Origin: CAWGLW01 sp963823525
GTDB taxonomy: Bacteria > Pseudomonadota > Gammaproteobacteria > Steroidobacterales > Steroidobacteraceae
DNA: 64,000 nt
Reading direction: 5' to 3'
Assembly (NCBI GenBank): GCA_963823525.1
Contig: CAWGLW010000005.1
Coordinates: 124,001-188,000, forward strand
Shown here: piece after piece, positions 1-8,325 of the stretch
How the letters are laid out: every line of letters begins with the position of its first letter
Position numbering within the stretch: position 1 is the stretch's first letter
The notes under the pieces: generated by a model
Seen by the model: the letters and a program-made list of their open reading frames with translations, nothing else
Told to the model about the DNA's origin: nothing
Databases searched by the model: none
Position numbers and translations under genes: made by a program

Positions 1-512
1 GATAAGCCGATTTCTGCCCGAAGCCGGTCTGCGATGCCATTGCAGACCGTGATGACTGCGTCGCTGCGCCGAGATAGATAAGCCTGCGCGCCAAGGAATG
101 TTCGGACGAAAGATCGGGGAAGGTCGCGATAGCCCTGTACGTCGGCCCAATACTCGTGCGAGTCATAGACGAGCCGGGCGCCCGTTGCCCGTGCGATGCA
201 GTAGCCGATTATCAGCCCGTGGACGTCGTGCGCGTGCACAAGGGATGGTTTCAGTCTCGCTCCGGACACCAGCATTCTCGCGAGCAGTTCCGCGTACTTG
301 ACCGCCTGTATCCAAGCGATTTTTGACAGTCTGCGGCTGCGCAAGTGGAACCGCTGGACACTGACGCCGCGCTGCTCCTCCTTCAACGGGAGGCCCTCTT
401 CGTGAAGCGCGAACACCTGTACGTCATCGAAGAACTCCAGTCCGGCCGTCGCCGCGCGCAGGACCCGCGAGTCATTTTCGAACGAGTTCAATACGATGTG
501 CAGTGCATTCAC
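1..512 (-). CDS. Glycosyltransferase family 4, N-terminal part (truncated by window edge)
   Basis: Reading the minus strand from a GTG at 512 gives an open frame to the window edge, about 170 residues. An in-frame TAA lies two codons upstream, so this GTG is the first possible start. The translation looks like the N-terminal half of a GT-B (GT4) glycosyltransferase: it opens with LHIVLNSFENDSRVLRA, followed near residue 95 by VHAHDVHGL and ARLVYDSHEYW, the acceptor-side signature of WcaA/WbuB-like enzymes, and then VITVCNGIADRL. The donor-binding half lies outside the window. It is the last visible gene of the minus-strand Wzx/Wzy/Wzz operon, 66 bases after the flippase stop, and probably adds one sugar of the repeat unit. 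The sugar cannot be told. Confidence 0.75.
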   Translation of the reverse strand, partial: MNALHIVLNSFENDSRVLRAATAGLEFFDDVQVFALHEEGLPLKEEQRGVSVQRFHLRSRRLSKIAWIQAVKYAELLARMLVSGARLKPSLVHAHDVHGLIIGYCIARATGARLVYDSHEYWADVQGYRDLPRSFVRTFLGAQAYLSRRSDAVITVCNGIADRLRAEIGL

Positions 513-578
513 GGGTTACGGCCTCGACGGTTCTTTCCGGTATCGGCCGTTCCTAGCTCGAGTACGGTCTTTAGCATG

Positions 579-1835
579 TCAGGGGCATCGTTCATCGGCG
601 GCAAACGATCGAGTCGCGCGAAAAATCACGAGCAGATAAACACCGTAGGTAACTACACGTCCTGCCGACAAAGCCGCGACCGATTGCAGGAAGGTCAGGT
701 CGAGCCACCGGGTCGCGACCAGGACGCCAAGGACCAGCGTGATGGCTGCGAGGTCATACGCGAGCTTGTATTCCTGCTTCTGGACGACGAGCAGGACACG
801 GCTGACCGTGCTGACAACAAACGCGGCGTAGAGCCAGGGTGCAATAATGGCCGCGACGGTGCCGCTGGCCTGCCACTGGTCGCCGAATATGAGACCGAAT
901 AGAGCTGGAGCCAGCGTCATGACCGCTATCAGCGGAACGACTCCCAGGGCGGCCAGACGACCTACGAGTGAGCGAAGCAGCAACTGTATTTCGCCCGGCG
1001 CGTTGGCGCGCAGCTTCTCGGCCATTTCGCGCTGTGCGACGTCCGCGATCGCACGGCCAATGTGCGTGTTCGGCAGTGCGACCACTCGCTGCGCGAGGCC
1101 AAGGAAAGCAGCCTCTTTCAGTCCGAACATATGTGCATAGACCGGAAGCACCAGCAGCGCTCCGGCGGAATCGATCAGGGTCGACGGAAGTTCGACGGTC
1201 GGATACTTCGGATACTTCCTGGCGACTGCGAGCATTTGCGCTCCATTGCGCGTACCGCTGTCGGTGCCGGTGCCACGACGATCGAGTAGCCAGACTCCGA
1301 TCCACGCGGCGAGGGCTTCGGCAACGACCAGGCCTGAGGCGCCAACGCCAAGGAAACCCGCCGCGATCTTGATTGCCGCGCTTCCTACGGAACGTCCTAT
1401 CGTTGCAGAGCGCACGGCTGTCAGCTTGGCTTCGCGAATGTCAAAAGCCCGGCGAGCCTGGAACAGGCCCGAGGCGATCAGAAAGGCGATGCTCGCTGCG
1501 AAAGCCAGTCGAGGCAACGATGCGAGGTCGGCAACGTCGAATGCGGCGAGCGCTATTAGAATGGGGAGGGCGAGCAGTGAAACAGCGACAGTCAGTACGC
1601 GGCAGAGCGCAAGTAGCGTACGGGTGTCCTGGTCGTCCTCGGCCACGAACAACGCAGACTCATAGCGCAGTGTAAGCAAGGTGCTCCACATGGCCAGCAT
1701 CGCCATCAGCACGGCAAAGGCACCGTACTCTTCAGGCGAAAATAGCCGGGTTATGACGGGGAGCGCCGCCAGTGTTACGGCGTGCGCGGCCGCCGTGCCG
1801 CCGGCGAGTACGCTGACTTGCTTCCAGAAGTTCAT
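579..1835 (-). CDS. Wzx-type polysaccharide flippase (MATE-like superfamily)
   Basis: This 418-residue, strongly hydrophobic protein has about 12 predicted membrane segments. It begins with FWKQVSVLAGGTAAAHAVTL and ITRLFSPEEYGAFAVL, the opening typical of lipopolysaccharide-biosynthesis flippases. Such proteins turn undecaprenyl-linked repeat units across the inner membrane. The ATG at 1835 is used; an in-frame TTG two codons upstream is possible but less likely. It follows the Wzy-like polymerase on the same strand with a gap of about 70 bases and precedes a glycosyltransferase. Together with the polymerase and chain-length protein it forms a Wzy-dependent assembly set. A second flippase at 12613 serves the plus-strand genes, so two export routes may exist. 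Confidence 0.85.
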   Translation of the reverse strand: MNFWKQVSVLAGGTAAAHAVTLAALPVITRLFSPEEYGAFAVLMAMLAMWSTLLTLRYESALFVAEDDQDTRTLLALCRVLTVAVSLLALPILIALAAFDVADLASLPRLAFAASIAFLIASGLFQARRAFDIREAKLTAVRSATIGRSVGSAAIKIAAGFLGVGASGLVVAEALAAWIGVWLLDRRGTGTDSGTRNGAQMLAVARKYPKYPTVELPSTLIDSAGALLVLPVYAHMFGLKEAAFLGLAQRVVALPNTHIGRAIADVAQREMAEKLRANAPGEIQLLLRSLVGRLAALGVVPLIAVMTLAPALFGLIFGDQWQASGTVAAIIAPWLYAAFVVSTVSRVLLVVQKQEYKLAYDLAAITLVLGVLVATRWLDLTFLQSVAALSAGRVVTYGVYLLVIFRATRSFAADERCP

Positions 1836-1908
1836 GGGCAACGGGGGAGGTGCGATACGGCGACGCGATCGTCCGGCTGGAAAACCGGCGTTAGATTCCT
1901 GCCTGCTT

Positions 1909-3255
1909 TCATCGTCGGTCGGTCAGGCCGATTCGGACGGGCAATGGGTTTGCATTTACGAACCAAAGCACGACCAAGGAAAACAGCAGTCCGTGGCCAA
2001 CCAGGCCGGTCAGCAGGTCGGAACTGACAAACAGACTCGTAAACGGAACAATGACGACACAAAGCGCGAGCCACACAGGCAGGCGGCCGACAGAGAGTTT
2101 GTCGCATGCCGCCAGAAGCAGTCCGACAATACCGCTGGTCGCAAACATCCCGGCCACTCCAAAATTCATGAAAGCATTAGCAAGAAAGCCTGCGTTGGCC
2201 CAGGCCCCGTAGAGCCCTGCTGCATCGCTGATCAGCAGCGGAGGCGGGCTGTCAAACCGATACGTGCCAAGCCACGAGAATTCGCTGGTGTTCGCCATAT
2301 AGACCAAGCCGTGCATGGAGAAGAAATCGTAGTACATGTATTCAAGTTCGGCGGGAAGGTACAGCAGCCGGCGGATGACAATCCCCGGGATGATGGATGG
2401 CCCGCCTGACCAGTGAACCAGAAGTCCCATCGTCACCACGCCCAGCATGCAACCGAGCAACCAGAACACCGCCGCCCGGCGACGCACAGCCACATAGAGA
2501 AAAAGCACGAGTATCGGATAAACAAGCAACTGCTTGTGCGAGCTGACAGCGAAGAAATAGACCTGCAGGAGAGCCAGCCCCAGGAACGCCAGGTACCAGC
2601 GCTGAAACAGGGCCCAGCCCATCAGCAATACGTTCAGGACCTTGTACGTCCAGCGAGATATGTAGCTGAAAAGGCCGACGGATACCTCGGTGTTGTAGGC
2701 CTGGCGGAACTCGTAGACTCGCGTGATGTCCAGGTTCAGGAGTTGCGCGCCGCCGGCTCGATACAGCCAGGCCGCGACGCCCAGCGAGATCAGCAGGCTG
2801 CCGCCGATCACCGCCTTCCAGAACCCCTTGAGTGCCGGCAAAGCGGGCAGTACGACCAGCCTGGCTACGCTGACAATGATGAAGCTCACGATGACCGCGT
2901 AGAAGTAAACGCGGCTCTGGTCGCTCAGTGCATAGTAGGAAAGGATCGGCAACACCGGGACGACAAACAGCACGACGAGCAGTAGATCAGAGGGTTTACG
3001 AACCCGCGTCGGCAGCATCGCCGTCAGGCATATCGTCGCCAGGTACGATTCGACCAGCTTCAGCGCGTCGACATCGACATTGAAGCCGGCATAAAGGCTG
3101 ACGAAGCTCACGTATGCGGTGTCCATGGCCATACGGAGCAGGACAACGAGCCCGATGAGGGCAATCCGGTCAACCGGAATGCGTCCGAGCAACGGAACGC
3201 CCTGGTGGACGTCGGCTGAAACCCCTGCAGCCGAAACGCCGCCGGCAATGTTCAT
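1909..3255 (-). CDS. Wzy-like O-antigen/exopolysaccharide polymerase
   Basis: This 448-residue integral membrane protein has about 11-12 hydrophobic segments and a large periplasmic loop near residues 285-350 (LEYMYYDFFSMHGLVYMA to LISDAAGLYGAWANAGF), the layout of oligosaccharide repeat-unit polymerases. Wzy joins lipid-linked repeats at the outer face of the inner membrane. The open frame extends 49 codons upstream, but that part overlaps the chain-length gene and is Cys/Trp/Arg-rich with no family character, so I use the ATG at 3255, 4 bases past the chain-length stop. Wzy proteins share little sequence; the call rests on topology and on position between chain-length and flippase genes. 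Confidence 0.75.
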   Translation of the reverse strand: MNIAGGVSAAGVSADVHQGVPLLGRIPVDRIALIGLVVLLRMAMDTAYVSFVSLYAGFNVDVDALKLVESYLATICLTAMLPTRVRKPSDLLLVVLFVVPVLPILSYYALSDQSRVYFYAVIVSFIIVSVARLVVLPALPALKGFWKAVIGGSLLISLGVAAWLYRAGGAQLLNLDITRVYEFRQAYNTEVSVGLFSYISRWTYKVLNVLLMGWALFQRWYLAFLGLALLQVYFFAVSSHKQLLVYPILVLFLYVAVRRRAAVFWLLGCMLGVVTMGLLVHWSGGPSIIPGIVIRRLLYLPAELEYMYYDFFSMHGLVYMANTSEFSWLGTYRFDSPPPLLISDAAGLYGAWANAGFLANAFMNFGVAGMFATSGIVGLLLAACDKLSVGRLPVWLALCVVIVPFTSLFVSSDLLTGLVGHGLLFSLVVLWFVNANPLPVRIGLTDRR

Positions 3256-3259
3256 GCGT

Positions 3260-4135
3260 TTACCGGCTGGGGCTGGCAACCAGTTCACGCAACAGCACCA
3301 GCAGCAGGCCGGCCACACCACCGCCGAAAAGTCCCAGAACCAGGATGGCCAGCCGGTTAGGGCCGGCGATGTCGTCTTTCTCCGGGGCAACCGCCGGATC
3401 AATCACTCGGAATCCGTACTGTTCGCGAACATTAGCCAGCATGATCGTACTGATCTGTTCCTGGACGAGCTGGTAGATGGCCTTGTCGAGATCCACATTG
3501 CTGGTGAGGTCAGCTTGCTCCTGCAGGTACTTGATGCTCTTTTCCGCTTCCGCTATCGCACGCTTGCGCAGTTCCAGGTTGATGCGCTCAACCAGCGCGT
3601 TCGCCCAGTCCGCCGCCTGTTGTGGATCGCGCCATTCGATACGCAGCGAGACCATGCTCGTCTTGCTGTCTTCAACGACCTTTCGGATGCTTCGCGTGAA
3701 GAGGTTTACCGCGTCCGCGAGGGTCGGCGGGTTGTCGGCGAACTCCGCCGCCCAGTCGCCGGCGCCGGGATCCCACTGCTCTGAAAACAGTATCGGAACG
3801 AGGTTATTTTCCTCGATAAAAGCACGCGCGAGCGCGCGGGACTTCAGGGCGGCAATGGCCTCCGCCTGTGCATTCGAGGCGGCCGGCAGCCCAATCAGTG
3901 AGCCGATGCCGCCGAGCTTGCCCGCCATCTGTGCGAGCGCGGACCCACTGCCGGTGTCGGTCACTGGCGACACGACGACCTCTGCCTGGTAGTACGGCTC
4001 CAGCGTGAATGCGAGCGCGGCAGACAGCAGCAGGCTGAGTAGCACGGTGCTCAGGAACAGCCATTTCCGACGCCAGATTGCGCGCCAGATATCCACGAGC
4101 AGTAGCTGCTCGTAACGCTCTGTTTGTGCCTCCAT
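3260..4135 (-). CDS. Wzz-type polysaccharide chain-length determinant
   Basis: This 291-residue protein has the Wzz layout. A cytoplasmic N-terminus is followed by a membrane segment at about residues 27-47 (WLFLSTVLLSLLLSAALAF), a periplasmic domain with coiled-coil character, and a second membrane segment at about 262-285, just after the Pro-rich stretch VIDPAVAPEKDDIAGPNR. There is no C-terminal kinase domain. It sets the modal polymer length together with Wzy, whose gene starts 4 bases downstream. It is the first gene of the minus-strand operon and is divergent from the capD-like gene at 4543. A second, unrelated-subfamily chain-length protein belongs to the XrtA locus at 35831. Confidence 0.85.
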   Translation of the reverse strand: MEAQTERYEQLLLVDIWRAIWRRKWLFLSTVLLSLLLSAALAFTLEPYYQAEVVVSPVTDTGSGSALAQMAGKLGGIGSLIGLPAASNAQAEAIAALKSRALARAFIEENNLVPILFSEQWDPGAGDWAAEFADNPPTLADAVNLFTRSIRKVVEDSKTSMVSLRIEWRDPQQAADWANALVERINLELRKRAIAEAEKSIKYLQEQADLTSNVDLDKAIYQLVQEQISTIMLANVREQYGFRVIDPAVAPEKDDIAGPNRLAILVLGLFGGGVAGLLLVLLRELVASPSR

Positions 4136-4542
4136 GACTACCTTCTATCAGGTTCGCTGATTCGGACCCGGATCGCGAAATGCGCCGCTGGGTTTGCACT
4201 TGCGAACGCTGAAGGCGCCCGCGATTGCCGGTTTTCTCGGGATTTCAGAATGCAAGTGTTGCCACGCACGGCAATGGGCGCGAATAGTAACAAGATCAGC
4301 AAGATAGGGGAATCGACCGACTTTTGAGTTCAGTCACTGAGCCGGCCCGACAAGCGAAGTGGATTCTCGCCTCCGGCCCGGGGGCTCCCGGCGGGCGCAC
4401 GCCCGTGCTTTTGTGTGCCGAACCCATGCCAGGTCGAATTTAGATTAGAATCCGCGCACCGGAAAGCAGTGGGGCATTTCCCCTGAACTCATCAGGGGAG
4501 GGTCGACAGTTCAAACGTCGGCAACATACGACGGATCAAGGA
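4136..4542. other. Divergent intergenic region, Wzz operon / capD-like gene
   Basis: This 407-base stretch separates two divergent transcription units and should hold both promoters. I see no convincing coding frame. Around 4392-4413 a GC-rich inverted repeat (gggcg/cgccc) is followed by a short T-rich stretch, too weak to call a terminator. A possible -10 hexamer TAGAAT lies at 4446-4451 but has no good -35 at the right distance. No JUMPstart/ops element was recognised. Confidence 0.4.
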
Positions 4543-6546
4543 ATGATAAAGCGAGTTTCTGACCTGTTTGAGCGCGTTATCCTGCGACTGATTGGCTGGT
4601 CAAGAACCCGCAAGCGCGCGCTGATGCTCGGCGCGGATATCGTTTTCATTCCGGCGGCGCTGTTCACTGCGCTGGCCCTCAAGCAGGGCGGCTGGCCGGT
4701 TGCCGCTGGCGCACTCCCCTGGCCCTATGTATTGGCCCTGGCGGCGAGCGTCCCGATATTTGTGCATCTTGGTCTGTACCGGGCGGTACTGCGTTACGTT
4801 GGCTCGAAAGCCGCGGTAGCCGTTGTGGCGGGGGTGACCTCGTCCGTGGTCGTGCTGGCGGCCGTCAATATGGCCCTCGGTGCCGCCGGCATCTCGCTCA
4901 GCGCGATCCTGATTTACTGGGCGCTGGCGCTCGTCTATGTGGGCGGGACCCGAGTATTGATGCGAAATCTCCTCAATACGCGGCAGGCGGGCAGCGAACG
5001 CGTCATCATTTATGGGGCGGGGGCGGCCGGCGCCCAGGTGGCCGCTGCGCTGCGGACCAACGGCCAGTTCGATCCTGTCGCATTTGTCGATGACGACGTC
5101 TCCATGCAGCGCAGCGTCGTCGCCGGGGTTGAGGTATTCAAGCCGTCGGAGCTCTCGCGGCTGATTCAGACGGAGGAGGCCAAGGTCCTGTTGCTGGCTC
5201 TGCCATCACAATCGCGCAGGCGCCGGCAGGAAATTCTGGGCATCCTCGAGCCGCTGGCCGTGCGTGTGATGACGGTTCCGGATATCTCCGACCTGGTGTC
5301 GGGGGTGGCGCGGGTTCAGGATGTTCGCGACGTTGACGCCAGTGACCTGCTCGGACGCGACCCGGTGCCACCGATTCACACGCTTTTCGATGCCTCGATT
5401 CGCGGCAAGACGGTGATGGTGACGGGGGCGGGCGGGTCGATTGGTTCCGAGCTTTGTCGTCAAATCCTGATGCTCGGCCCACACCAGCTCGTGCTCCTGG
5501 AGATGTCAGAGCTTGCGCTCTACAGCATTGACAGAGAACTGGCGCTGCTTTGCGAGCGCGAACGGTTGAGTGTCGAAGTAATCAGCCTGCTGGGGAGCGC
5601 GCATCACAAGCAACGCGTGGTTGAAATCATGCAGGCTTACGGTGTGCAGACCGTTTATCACGCTGCAGCCTATAAACATGTTCCGATCGTCGAGCAGAAC
5701 ACGATCGAGGGAATCCACAACAACGTAATAAGCACCTGGCACACAGCCGAGGCGGCGCTGGAGTGCGGTGTCGACAAATTTGTCCTCATTTCGACCGATA
5801 AGGCAGTCAACCCCACGAACGTCATGGGCGCGACCAAGCGCATGGCGGAAATCGTTCTGCAGGGCCTGAATCATCGTGGCGGCCGGACGCGTTTCTGCAT
5901 GGTCCGGTTTGGCAACGTGCTCGAGTCCTCGGGATCCGTTGTGCCTGTCTTCCGCGATCAGATCAGCCGTGGTGGGCCGGTGACGGTGACCCACCCCGAC
6001 GTCACGCGCTATTTCATGACGATTCCTGAGGCCTCACAGCTCGTTCTGCAGGCAGGCGCGATGGCCAAAGGTGGTGATGTCTTCGTACTCGACATGGGCA
6101 AGCCGATACGCATTGATGATCTTGCCCGGCGGATGGTGGGCCTTTCGGGTTTCTCGGTGCGCGATGAAAAGAACCCGGAAGGTGACATTGAAATTCGATA
6201 CACAGGGTTGCGTCCGGCCGAGAAGCTGTTCGAGGAACTGCTGATCGGCAACAATGTGACCGGGACGGAACATCCCATGATCATGCGGGCGATGGAACAC
6301 TCCCTGCCGTGGCCCGAGGTCGAGCGGCTGCTGCAGCAACTGCTGAACGCCATGGGCGAGTTCGATGTTGCAAAGGCGAGGGAACTCCTGAAACAGGGTG
6401 TCAGTGAGTACGAACCAAGCAACAGTCCAGCCGACCTGGTCTGGTGCATTCGGGAAGCCAGGCGTCAGCAACAAGCCAAGGTCATGCAACTCCCGGACCG
6501 TCGCGCAACGGGGCAGCGTGAGGGCCCGCCCGCTCGCTCAAACTGA
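4543..6546 (+). CDS. WbpM/CapD-type nucleotide-sugar 4,6-dehydratase, membrane-anchored
   Basis: This 667-residue protein has the two-part WbpM/FlaA1 layout. Four membrane segments lie in the first ~130 residues, then a CoA-binding-like Rossmann domain (RVIIYGAGAAGAQVAAAL, ~153-172), then a short-chain-dehydrogenase domain starting with VMVTGAGGSIGSELCRQI (~290). The segment STDKAVNPTNVMGATKR (~416-432) carries the family's SMK-type active site, with Met in place of Tyr. Members convert UDP-GlcNAc to the 4-keto-6-deoxy sugar, the entry to QuiNAc, FucNAc or bacillosamine-type residues. Standing upstream of ugd and manC, it supplies activated sugars for the polysaccharides made here. The exact product is not readable from sequence. 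Confidence 0.93.
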   Translation: MIKRVSDLFERVILRLIGWSRTRKRALMLGADIVFIPAALFTALALKQGGWPVAAGALPWPYVLALAASVPIFVHLGLYRAVLRYVGSKAAVAVVAGVTSSVVVLAAVNMALGAAGISLSAILIYWALALVYVGGTRVLMRNLLNTRQAGSERVIIYGAGAAGAQVAAALRTNGQFDPVAFVDDDVSMQRSVVAGVEVFKPSELSRLIQTEEAKVLLLALPSQSRRRRQEILGILEPLAVRVMTVPDISDLVSGVARVQDVRDVDASDLLGRDPVPPIHTLFDASIRGKTVMVTGAGGSIGSELCRQILMLGPHQLVLLEMSELALYSIDRELALLCERERLSVEVISLLGSAHHKQRVVEIMQAYGVQTVYHAAAYKHVPIVEQNTIEGIHNNVISTWHTAEAALECGVDKFVLISTDKAVNPTNVMGATKRMAEIVLQGLNHRGGRTRFCMVRFGNVLESSGSVVPVFRDQISRGGPVTVTHPDVTRYFMTIPEASQLVLQAGAMAKGGDVFVLDMGKPIRIDDLARRMVGLSGFSVRDEKNPEGDIEIRYTGLRPAEKLFEELLIGNNVTGTEHPMIMRAMEHSLPWPEVERLLQQLLNAMGEFDVAKARELLKQGVSEYEPSNSPADLVWCIREARRQQQAKVMQLPDRRATGQREGPPARSN

Positions 6547-6987
6547 GCCATGTCGGCAGCCATGGGTCACTCGGTGTGCAGGAAAAAACCACCTGTCCGG
6601 GCATCCCTTGCCTGACACTCAGGGAGAATACGGAAAGACCGGTGACCGTCTCGCAGGGCTCCAATCGGCTGGTCCGGCCTTCGGAATTGACCGAACGGGT
6701 GTCGGATGTGCTGGAGGGGCGCTGGAATACGGGCACGCGACCTGAGTTGTGGGATGGCCAGACGGCCCAACGCTGCGTAACGGCGCTGAGGCGCCGCGCC
6801 ATAGGATAAAGGGCCGGCGAGCCGAACCGCCCGGGCGGTAGAGCACTGCGGGCAAGGGTTGACCTGATGATTGCGGGGTGGCCAGCTGCGCACCTTCGCC
6901 ACACATCGTGATACATGTCATTGCACGCGAATCCTGCATCAATTAGGCTATGCGCATAATTAATTCAACTCCATCAAAGGCTTACGA
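6547..6987. other. Intergenic region between capD-like gene and ugd
   Basis: These 441 bases hold no gene I can support. Short open frames on both strands have no family character and no good ribosome-binding sites. The region contains a 15-base stretch at 6835-6849 identical to the D-arm/anticodon-stem part of the tRNA-Val gene at 15620, and a good sigma70-like promoter for ugd near its 3' end. Confidence 0.5.
6921..6949 (+). promoter_or_regulatory. Probable sigma70 promoter of ugd
   Basis: TTGCAC at 6921-6926 and TAGGCT at 6944-6949 are separated by exactly 17 bases. The expected transcription start is near 6957, about 30 bases before the GTG start of ugd, and the spacer and downstream region are AT-richer than the surroundings. 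The assignment is by eye. Confidence 0.5.
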
Positions 6988-8325
6988 GTGAAAGTTACAG
7001 TATTTGGTTCCGGGTACGTCGGATTGGTCACGGGCGCCTGCCTGGCCGAGGTGGGTAACCACGTGCTTTGCGTCGACATCGACGCAGAGAAGATTGCGCG
7101 ACTTCAGCGGGGAGAGATTCCGATCCATGAGCCCGGGCTCGATGAAGTCGTCAAGCGAAACCACGAAAAAGGCCGCCTGAACTTTACGACCAGTTCGGAA
7201 GAGGGCGTCGCCCACGGCCTGTTCCAGTTCATTGCCGTGGGGACACCGCCCGATGAGGACGGGTCGGCCGACCTGTCGCATGTGGTCGCCGTTGCCGAGA
7301 CGATCGGTCGGCACATGGGCGAGTACCGGGTGATCGTGGATAAGTCCACGGTGCCGGTCGGAACCGCTGACAGGGTCCGCGAGAGAATCGAGCAGACGCT
7401 CGATGAGCGCGGCTTCGAAGTGGAGTTCGACGTGGTTTCCAATCCGGAATTCCTCAAAGAGGGCGCCGCGATTGCCGATTTCATGAAGCCCGATCGCATC
7501 GTCGTCGGTACGGATAACCCGCGCACGGCCGAGCTTCTCAAGACACTGTACGAGCCGTTCACTCGCAGTCATGACCGCATGATCGTGATGGACATTCGCT
7601 CAGCCGAGCTCACGAAGTACGCAGCTAACGCGATGCTGGCCACCAAGATCAGTTTCATGAACGAAGTCGCCAACCTGGCTGAACGTGTGGGGGCGGATAT
7701 CGAAAAAGTCCGCGTCGGTATCGGATCCGATCCACGCATCGGCTACAGCTTCATCTACCCGGGTGCCGGCTATGGTGGTTCCTGTTTTCCGAAGGACGTC
7801 AAGGCGCTGGTGCACAGCGCTTCCGAGCACGACTTTGACGCAAAGATTCTCAAGGCCGTGGAGGCCGTCAACAAGCGGCAGAAGCAGGTGCTGTTCGGCA
7901 AGATGAACGCGTTCTTCAATGGCGACCTCAAGGGCCGGACCATTGCCTTGTGGGGGCTTGCATTCAAGCCCAATACCGATGACATGCGCGATGCGCCGAG
8001 CCGAGAGCTCATGGAGGCCCTGTGGGAGCAGGGCGCCCGCATCCAGGCCTACGACCCTGTGGCGATGGACGAGGCGCGGAGAATCTATGGTGAGCGCACT
8101 GACCTGGCTCTGGTCGAAAGCGCCGAGCAGGCGCTGACGGGCGCCGATGCGCTGGTGTTGTTGACCGAGTGGCAGGAGTTCCGCAGTCCCGATTTCGAGA
8201 TGATTCGCGACCAGTTGAAGACGCCGGTCATCTTTGACGGGCGTAACGTCTACGACCCGGCTTTCGTCAAGAGTTACGGCCTGCGTTATTTTGGCATCGG
8301 CCGCGGTGAGTCGCTGACGCCTTGA
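6988..8325 (+). CDS. ugd: UDP-glucose 6-dehydrogenase
   Basis: This 445-residue enzyme oxidises UDP-glucose to UDP-glucuronate with two NAD+. The N-terminal Rossmann motif is VFGSGYVGLVTGACLAEVG. The central signature YPGAGYGGSCFPKDV carries the catalytic cysteine at about residue 266, and the C-terminal UDP-binding domain includes ALWGLAFKPNTDDMRDAPS. Length and all signatures match UGDH/GDP-mannose dehydrogenase family members specific for UDP-glucose. The start is GTG, fixed by the conserved N-terminus MKVTVFGSGY. It overlaps the SLC13 permease start by three bases. Uronic acid made here would give an acidic polysaccharide. Confidence 0.95.
   Translation: MKVTVFGSGYVGLVTGACLAEVGNHVLCVDIDAEKIARLQRGEIPIHEPGLDEVVKRNHEKGRLNFTTSSEEGVAHGLFQFIAVGTPPDEDGSADLSHVVAVAETIGRHMGEYRVIVDKSTVPVGTADRVRERIEQTLDERGFEVEFDVVSNPEFLKEGAAIADFMKPDRIVVGTDNPRTAELLKTLYEPFTRSHDRMIVMDIRSAELTKYAANAMLATKISFMNEVANLAERVGADIEKVRVGIGSDPRIGYSFIYPGAGYGGSCFPKDVKALVHSASEHDFDAKILKAVEAVNKRQKQVLFGKMNAFFNGDLKGRTIALWGLAFKPNTDDMRDAPSRELMEALWEQGARIQAYDPVAMDEARRIYGERTDLALVESAEQALTGADALVLLTEWQEFRSPDFEMIRDQLKTPVIFDGRNVYDPAFVKSYGLRYFGIGRGESLTP

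Noticed and set aside
6547..6987. Small genes in the capD-ugd gap
   Set aside because: Frames on both strands overlap each other, have no good ribosome-binding sites and no motifs.
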